From Promicromonospora sp. AC04 (GTDB lineage: Bacteria > Actinomycetota > Actinomycetes > Actinomycetales > Cellulomonadaceae), in the NCBI RefSeq assembly GCF_003058225.1, contig NZ_QBUG01000003.1:434001-498000 (forward strand): DNA of 64,000 nucleotides. The letters are read 5' to 3'. The notes below the pieces were generated by a model. It ran no database searches. It was not told the DNA's origin and saw only the letters and a program-made list of their open reading frames with translations. The translations under genes and the position numbers were made by a program. Shown here one piece after another: positions 58,649 through 64,000 of this stretch. Position 1 is the stretch's first letter; each line of letters starts with the position of its first letter.

Positions 58649-61600
58649 GGTTGCTCCCGTCGGTGGTTGATGCGGTCGACTCCAGGCGCCCCACCTGGAC
58701 CAGCACGGGGCGTTCGCCCCGGCGGGCCAGCACGCCCCGGCCCGGCGGGAGGTGCTCGGCCCGGACACCGGGGAACAGCTGCCCCTCGGCCCGCTCGCCG
58801 GACATGACGAATCCGCTGGCCCCTGTGTCGCGCAGGGCCTGCAGCACCGGGTCGTACAGCGCGCGGGACGCTCCGGCGACGGGGCGGGCGAGGAGAACGT
58901 GCAGGCGCAGGTCGCGCGCTGCGGGCAGGTAAGGGAGCAGCGGCCGCAGGGGATCGGTGCCGCCCGAGGAGAGAATGTCCTCGTCGTCCACCACCACCAC
59001 TATGCGGGGGCCGTCGACGCCCGTGCCTCGCGGCGCGTCGCTGAGCGCCTGCGTCCGCTTCTCCAGCTCGACGGCCACGGCCGCCGACAGCTCGAGAGCC
59101 TTGACGGGGTTCGTCGCGAGCCCGCCGATGTACTCGTCGTCCGGGCAGGCGTCCACCACGGAGCCGCGCACGTCGTACAGCGCGAGCGAGAGCTCGGCAG
59201 TGGTGTGCCGGTCGGTGAGAGCTGTGACCAGGGTGCGCAGGAGGGTCGAGCGGCCGCTGCCGGAGTCGCCCAGCACGAGCAGGTGCTGGTCCCGGCCATC
59301 GAGGTCGAGCAGCGCCGGCGACATCGTGTCCTGGCGCAGGCCGAAGGGGAGCCGGTCGGGCTCGTCCAGCGGGTCCGGCAGGTCGTCGAACGACAGGTCG
59401 CCGGGCAGCATCCGGATGGGCGGCGCGGCCGGACCCGCCCAGGCCTGCGCCGAGAGCCGCGCCAGCGCCTCCACCCCGTCGCCCACCTGGGTGTCCGCCT
59501 GCGTGTCCCCCGACCCCGCCGGCTCGCCGGGGGTCTCGAGCAGCGGGAGCGCGACCTGCGCGAACAGGCTCTCGTCGGTCAGGACGCGGCCGGCCTGCGC
59601 GGGCCGGATCGTGGCGTTGAGCTTGCGCGCGATCGTCGAGTCCGCGGGGTCGTTGAGCCGCAGCTCGACCTTGGTACCGATCAGGTTCTGCTGCGCGGCC
59701 CGCAGGTCGTTCCATCGTCCCGTGGCCGCGACCACGTGCATGCCGAACCCGCCGCCGCGCTGCAGCAGCTCGCCGAACCCCTCCTCCAGCTCCTCGAAGT
59801 CCTGGCGCAGCAGCCCCACGCCGTCCACCAGGAGCACGACGTCGGCCGCGGGCAGCTCCGGGATCCCGCCCGCCGCGTGCCGGGCCCGCAGCATGGCGAG
59901 CGAGTCGATCCCGTACCGGGCGAACGCCCGCTCGCGGTCCGCCAGCATGCCGAGCAGCTCCTCGAGCAGGCGCCGCAGCTGGTCCCGCCTGGACCGGGTG
60001 GCGACCCCGCCCACCTGCGGGAATCCTTCGATACGCGCCAGCCCGCCCCCGCCCAGGTCCATCCCGTAGACGGCGACCTCCTGCGGTGTGTGCGTGAGCG
60101 CGAGGCCCGCGGCCACCGACCACAGGAACGTGGTGCGGCCGGACTGCGGCGCGCCGAGCGCCACGACGTGCCCGCCCGCGCGCGTCAGATCCAGCTGCCA
60201 GGTCTCCTGGCGCTGGCGAGCCGGATCGTCCAGCAGGCCGACGGGCACGGCCAGCGGTCGGCCGCGCATCGCGCCGCTCGCCAGCTCGTCCGACGTCGGC
60301 ACGTGCGTCCGGCCCAGCACCTCGCCCAGGGTGACCCGGGCGGGCAGCGGGTCGAGCCACACCGGCCGCGCCGGGGTGCCCGAGGCCGCGAGCTGGCCCA
60401 CGATCACGTCGACCATCGGCTTCTCGACCGACGGCCGGGCGAGCTCCACCTCGCCGACCCCTGAGCCCGAGGCCGCGATCCCGTTGGCCCGCCGGATGTC
60501 GTTGTACTGCCCCAGCAGCAGCGGACGGCGCAGCTCGTCGTCCGGCTCCGGCGCGGCCTCGGCCGACTCCACCGGACCCGACACGTACCCCGCGCGGAAC
60601 CGCCGGTACACGCTCGTGTCGACCTTGAGGAACCCGAACCCGGGGGCCGCGGGCAGATGGAACGCGTCGGGGGTGTCCAGCACCATCGACGACTCCGCCT
60701 CCGAGAACGTCCGCAACCCGATCCGGTACGACAGGTACGTCTCCAGGCCGCGGAGCCGCCCGGCCTCGATCCGCTGGCTCGACAGCAGCAGGTGCACCCC
60801 GATCGACCGCCCGATCCGGCCGATCATGAGCAGCAGGTCCACGAACTCCGGCTCCGCCGTGAGCAGCTCCCCGAACTCGTCGATGACCAGCAGCAGGTGC
60901 GGCAGCGGCTCCAGGTCGGGGCGCTCGCGGCGCATCTCGCGGTAGTGGGTGATCGACGGCGAGCCGGCGTCGCGCAGGACCTGCTGGCGCCGCAGCACCT
61001 CGCCGGAGAAGCTCGCGCGGGCCCGCTCGGTCAGCCCGGCGTCGTCGGCCAGGTTGTCCAGGATCCCGGCTACGTGCGGCAGGCCCTCGAACGGCGCGAA
61101 CGCGGCGCCACCCTTGTAGTCCACGAGGATCATCGCCAGGTCCTCCGGCGGGTGCGACGCCGCGAGGGAGGCGACGAGCGTGCGCAGCAGCTCGCTCTTG
61201 CCGGAGCCGGTGGCGCCGACGCACAGGCCGTGCGGCCCCATGCCGAGCTGGGCGGACTCCTTGAGGTCGAGCAGCACCGGCGCGCCGTCGTCGTCCACGC
61301 CGATCGGGACGCGCAGGAAGTCCCGGGGGGACCGCGGCGCCCACAGGGCCGGGACGTCCAAGTGCGTCACGTCGTCCACGCCGAGCAGCTCGTCCGTGCG
61401 GGCGGCGCGTTCGGCGGACGGGGCGCCGTCGGCGGACGAGACGCTGAGCCGTACCGGGGCGAGCGCATGCGCGATCCCCCGCACGACGGCGGCGCTCGGG
61501 GCGTCCGACGCCGCGCGCACCGGGGGCGGCGCCTGGCCGGCCAGGCCGTAGCGCAGGTCGTCGACGGTGAGCTCGACGGCGCTGCCCCTGTTGCCGCCGG

Positions 61601-62744
61601 AACCGTTGCCACCCGCACCGGAGCCGGCGCGGGCGGTGATGCGGAGCGCGGTCTCCGAGGGCTCCTGCAGGCGGTTGGAGACCAGGTGGACCACGGTGAC
61701 GCCGAGGGCGGCGAGGCCAAGGGCGGCGTCGGGGGAGCCGACGGGCTGGGCGGTGTCGCCCCACCCGTCTACGACGATCAGGAGGCGCGGGCCGCGGTCG
61801 GCGGACCCGGGCCCGGACCGCCGGTGCGCCTCGGCGGCGCGCGTGGCGCGGCCCTGGAGGTCGGCGGCCAGGAGACGGCGCAGCCCGGCCAGGTCGGGCG
61901 CGACGCGCCGCACGGCGGCCGGCCCGTCGAAGGCCGTGTCGTCCACGACGTGCGGCAGCAGGTCGACGCCGCGCCAGTCGGCCAGCCGGTCCGGCGGGGC
62001 GACCAGGGCGATCCGCACGTCGTCGGGGGCGTGCAGGGCGGCGACCTGGGCGAGCATCGCGTGCACGACACCGAGGGCCTCAGCGCGCCCGCCCACCACC
62101 GCTACGTCGCCGACGCCGTCGAGCGGGACCGCCACGGGGACGTGCCGCAGGCGAGAGTGCCGGTCCACGACACTGCGCGCCTCGGCGAGCAGCATCGGGT
62201 CCGGGGGTTCGGCCGGGCTGTCGGTGAGCGGCATCGTGAGGCCAGGGCGCGGCACGTCGCCGATGCCGACGCGAACCTCGAGGAAGTCCGGGTCCCAGCG
62301 CCGCCGCTCCCACAGCCGGGCGGGGTCGCGGACGACGTCGAGCAGCGCCTCCGGGGCCGTGTGCACCGTGTGCGCCTCGGCGCGGGCGGCGTGCTCCGCG
62401 GCGCGCAGGTCGGCGCGCAGGGTCTCCAGGTGGTCCAGGTAGCGCTCGCGCTGGTCCTGCCGGGCACGGGTGGCGTTGCCGCGCTGGCTGAGCGCCGTGC
62501 CCAGGCCGCCGACCAGGGCGACGACCAGCACGACGAGCGCGACCAGCACCATCAGCGGGTTGTTGCGCAGCACCAGCATCATGGTCATCGACGACACGGC
62601 GCCGACCAGTGGCAGCAGCGCCTGCATTGGCAGCCCGGCGACGCTGCCGCTGCCGACGGCGGGCGGCGTGGCCAGCGTGCGATCCGGCGGCGCCGTGAGC
62701 GGGCGCACGGTGCGGGCGGGGCGGTGCACTATCCGTTGCGTCAT
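58638..62744 (-). CDS. eccC: Type VII secretion ATPase EccC (fused Ca/Cb, three FtsK/SpoIIIE domains)
   Basis: 1368 residues. Two membrane helices at about 41-60 and 64-85, a stalk, an FHA-less middle, then three P-loop domains: GATGSGKSELL (near 509), GAPQSGRTTFL (near 861) and GDSGSGRSTLL (near 1156), with Walker B-like VIDEFGELL in the first and degenerate motifs in the second and third. This is the EccC motor that recognises WxG100 substrates. The ATG overlaps the preceding ATPase stop (ATGA). No WxG100 (Esx) gene is in the window; they should lie to the right. Confidence 0.95.
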   Translation of the reverse strand: MTQRIVHRPARTVRPLTAPPDRTLATPPAVGSGSVAGLPMQALLPLVGAVSSMTMMLVLRNNPLMVLVALVVLVVALVGGLGTALSQRGNATRARQDQRERYLDHLETLRADLRAAEHAARAEAHTVHTAPEALLDVVRDPARLWERRRWDPDFLEVRVGIGDVPRPGLTMPLTDSPAEPPDPMLLAEARSVVDRHSRLRHVPVAVPLDGVGDVAVVGGRAEALGVVHAMLAQVAALHAPDDVRIALVAPPDRLADWRGVDLLPHVVDDTAFDGPAAVRRVAPDLAGLRRLLAADLQGRATRAAEAHRRSGPGSADRGPRLLIVVDGWGDTAQPVGSPDAALGLAALGVTVVHLVSNRLQEPSETALRITARAGSGAGGNGSGGNRGSAVELTVDDLRYGLAGQAPPPVRAASDAPSAAVVRGIAHALAPVRLSVSSADGAPSAERAARTDELLGVDDVTHLDVPALWAPRSPRDFLRVPIGVDDDGAPVLLDLKESAQLGMGPHGLCVGATGSGKSELLRTLVASLAASHPPEDLAMILVDYKGGAAFAPFEGLPHVAGILDNLADDAGLTERARASFSGEVLRRQQVLRDAGSPSITHYREMRRERPDLEPLPHLLLVIDEFGELLTAEPEFVDLLLMIGRIGRSIGVHLLLSSQRIEAGRLRGLETYLSYRIGLRTFSEAESSMVLDTPDAFHLPAAPGFGFLKVDTSVYRRFRAGYVSGPVESAEAAPEPDDELRRPLLLGQYNDIRRANGIAASGSGVGEVELARPSVEKPMVDVIVGQLAASGTPARPVWLDPLPARVTLGEVLGRTHVPTSDELASGAMRGRPLAVPVGLLDDPARQRQETWQLDLTRAGGHVVALGAPQSGRTTFLWSVAAGLALTHTPQEVAVYGMDLGGGGLARIEGFPQVGGVATRSRRDQLRRLLEELLGMLADRERAFARYGIDSLAMLRARHAAGGIPELPAADVVLLVDGVGLLRQDFEELEEGFGELLQRGGGFGMHVVAATGRWNDLRAAQQNLIGTKVELRLNDPADSTIARKLNATIRPAQAGRVLTDESLFAQVALPLLETPGEPAGSGDTQADTQVGDGVEALARLSAQAWAGPAAPPIRMLPGDLSFDDLPDPLDEPDRLPFGLRQDTMSPALLDLDGRDQHLLVLGDSGSGRSTLLRTLVTALTDRHTTAELSLALYDVRGSVVDACPDDEYIGGLATNPVKALELSAAVAVELEKRTQALSDAPRGTGVDGPRIVVVVDDEDILSSGGTDPLRPLLPYLPAARDLRLHVLLARPVAGASRALYDPVLQALRDTGASGFVMSGERAEGQLFPGVRAEHLPPGRGVLARRGERPVLVQVGRLESTASTTDGSNRGS

Positions 62745-63538
62745 GCTGACCTCGCCTCGGTGAGCAGGTGCGCGGCCGTCTGCGCCACGGCGGCGCGGGT
62801 CGGCGCGGCGAGCTGCGGCAGCGGCGTACCGAGCGACCGGGCCGCGGTGCGGTCGTGCGGCACGGCCAGCGCCCCGGGCCGCGCGCTGTGCACGAAGGGC
62901 GGCTCGCCGGGTGCCACCGCGACCAGGACGGGTACCACCCGGGCTTCGGGCAGCACGCCCCGGAGAGCTTCGGCCAGTGCCCGGCCCGCGGCGAACGATC
63001 CGGCGTCGGTCCGCGCGACGACGGCGGTCACGTGGGACTCGGCGGCGAGCCTGGCGGCGTCGTCCGGGGTGCGGCGCCCGGCGTCGGTCACGACCACCTC
63101 GAAGAACCGGCCCACGGCGGCCGCGGCGTCGGCCCAGAGCGAGAGGTGGGGCGCCCAGGCCGACGCACCGGCGAGGTGCAGGCCGGGTCGGGCGTCCCGG
63201 GTGACCTCGCGGGCGTCGGCGAGGGAGCGGACGGGGGCGCCGTAGGCGACGTCGTCGAGCGGCGGGACATCCTCGATCCCCAGCCGGGCGCGCAGCGCGG
63301 ACGGTCCGCCCGCCGCGTCGAGCGCCAGGACCGGCCCGGTGCGGCGGTGTGCGAAGGCCAGCGCGACGGCGGAGGCGAGGGTGGTGGTCCCGGTGCCGCC
63401 GTCGGCCGCAAGGAACGTGATGCGGCGGCTGGTACCAACCGGCGCGCGGACGGCGCTGTCCCAGGCCGCGGCGTCCTGGGCGCCCCGCCCGGCGCCGCGC
63501 AGGACGGCGCGGAGCGTATCGGCGGTGCGGGCCTCCAT
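62741..63538 (-). CDS. ParA/MinD-like ATPase, upstream of eccC
   Basis: 265 residues from ATG 63538. P-loop-like FLAADGGTGTTTLASAVALA (near 41-60) is a deviant Walker A with Thr in place of the first Lys, and LALDAAGGPSALRARLG matches the Walker A'-linked Asp region of MinD/ParA. VVTDAGRRTPDD is a switch II-like motif. Overlaps eccD by one base (TGATG) and eccC by 4. ATPases of this kind occur in actinobacterial ESX loci and in CpaE-like systems; a role in positioning or docking the EccC/EccD complex is inferred. Confidence 0.8.
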   Translation of the reverse strand: MEARTADTLRAVLRGAGRGAQDAAAWDSAVRAPVGTSRRITFLAADGGTGTTTLASAVALAFAHRRTGPVLALDAAGGPSALRARLGIEDVPPLDDVAYGAPVRSLADAREVTRDARPGLHLAGASAWAPHLSLWADAAAAVGRFFEVVVTDAGRRTPDDAARLAAESHVTAVVARTDAGSFAAGRALAEALRGVLPEARVVPVLVAVAPGEPPFVHSARPGALAVPHDRTAARSLGTPLPQLAAPTRAAVAQTAAHLLTEARSA

Positions 63539-64000
63539 CAGGAGGCTCCGAGCAGCAGCTCGTAGACGCCGAACACGCCGAGCACGGCGGGCACCACGAT
63601 CAGCATCGCGAACGTCTCCAGCACGTCCCCGGCGCGGCGCCAGCGGGCGCGCTGCTGGGCGTTCGGCGTTCGGGAGACCATGAACGTCACGACCAGGGCC
63701 AGGGCGCCGAGCACGATGGCGGTGAGCGTGGGCCGGTCCCCCAGCGCGGCCAGGGCGCCGACGACCGTGGCGATCGCGACGGCGCCCCACAGGGGTGCGA
63801 CCTGGGCGGTGAGCGGCAGGGGTCGCACCCGCAGGGCCGCGACGAGGAGCACGGCGACGCCGAGCAGCTGGGCCCAGACCGTCGGCGTGGAGAGCAGGAC
63901 TGCCGCGGCGAAGGCGAGTGCGGTCCCGGCGGCGACGGTCGCCCAGGTCAGGGCGCGGTAGGCCTCCTCGAGGGAGGGGACGACCACCTGCCGGTCGGGC
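63538..64000 (-). CDS. eccD: Type VII secretion membrane protein EccD, C-terminal part (cut by window edge)
   Basis: The last 153 residues are visible; the frame is open to base 64000 and the start lies beyond. About five helices are seen (LTWATVAAGTALAFAAAVLL, WAQLLGVAVLLVAALRV, PLWGAVAIATVVGALAAL, TAIVLGALALVVTFMVS, FAMLIVVPAVLGVFGVY), matching the C-terminal half of the 11-helix EccD; a cytoplasmic loop RTPNAQQRARWRR separates the last pair. The family call rests on position before a ParA-like ATPase and eccC as much as on sequence. Confidence 0.75.
   Translation of the reverse strand, partial: PDRQVVVPSLEEAYRALTWATVAAGTALAFAAAVLLSTPTVWAQLLGVAVLLVAALRVRPLPLTAQVAPLWGAVAIATVVGALAALGDRPTLTAIVLGALALVVTFMVSRTPNAQQRARWRRAGDVLETFAMLIVVPAVLGVFGVYELLLGAS

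Overview
The window is chromosomal DNA from a high-GC actinobacterium, about 70% G+C by eye, most likely a Micrococcales member near Cellulomonadaceae/Promicromonosporaceae. The lineage is inferred from gene content: a type VII (ESX) secretion locus, CsoR, paired CrcB proteins, a group II truncated haemoglobin and an ECF sigma factor with a C-terminal extension. No rRNA, tRNA, CRISPR array, transposase or phage gene was seen. A consistent feature is leaderless transcription: about 20 genes carry a TANNNT-like -10 hexamer exactly 6 or 7 nt before their start codon, and this fixes many starts.

Layout. 1-5997: four tandem paralogues of a membrane-anchored PQQ-type beta-propeller protein; the first is cut by the window edge. 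6047-12834: endonuclease IV, an NAD-dependent epimerase, a lower-GC NYN-domain gene, a TetR regulator divergent from a membrane protein/flavin-disulfide reductase operon, and a DRGH-motif nuclease. 12897-18490: ppc, a CbiX-type chelatase, a 5'-3' exonuclease whose 3' end is amplified into five 44-bp repeats, and a small unknown protein. 18531-26670, mostly minus strand: two CrcB fluoride channels with a universal stress protein, an ECF sigma factor with SnoaL-like tail, a GAF/PP2C/HATPase regulator, and a small gene followed by a large LuxR-type AAA regulator. 26998-33096: a conserved unknown, a YCII/ECF pair, a penicillin-binding protein, a lipoprotein and a SHOCT-type membrane protein. 33212-43333: a two-component system, amidohydrolase, HIT protein, DUF4287 protein, XRE regulator, truncated globin, a four-TM protein overlapping nadE, a CopC-domain protein and HU. 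43609-50808: an MFS transporter, a large flippase-like membrane protein, a CPBP protein, an S10 peptidase and a metallo-beta-lactamase-fold protein.

51056-51794 holds a two-gene toxin-antitoxin-like operon with an operator-like repeat at its -35 box. 52043-54765 is an ABC exporter operon with its own winged-helix regulator, preceded by strong palindromes. 54862-57960 is a csoR-copZ-copA copper operon with a CsoR operator between -35 and -10. 58016-64000 is part of an ESX locus (second ParA-like ATPase, EccC, first ParA-like ATPase, C-terminal end of EccD) running in from the right edge.

Many gene ends are marked by long, near-perfect hairpins, some sharing sequence between distant loci. The least explained structures are the PQQ array, the 44-bp minisatellite, the 32-bp perfect palindrome at 26791, the two-gene module at 51056 and the long overlap at nadE.
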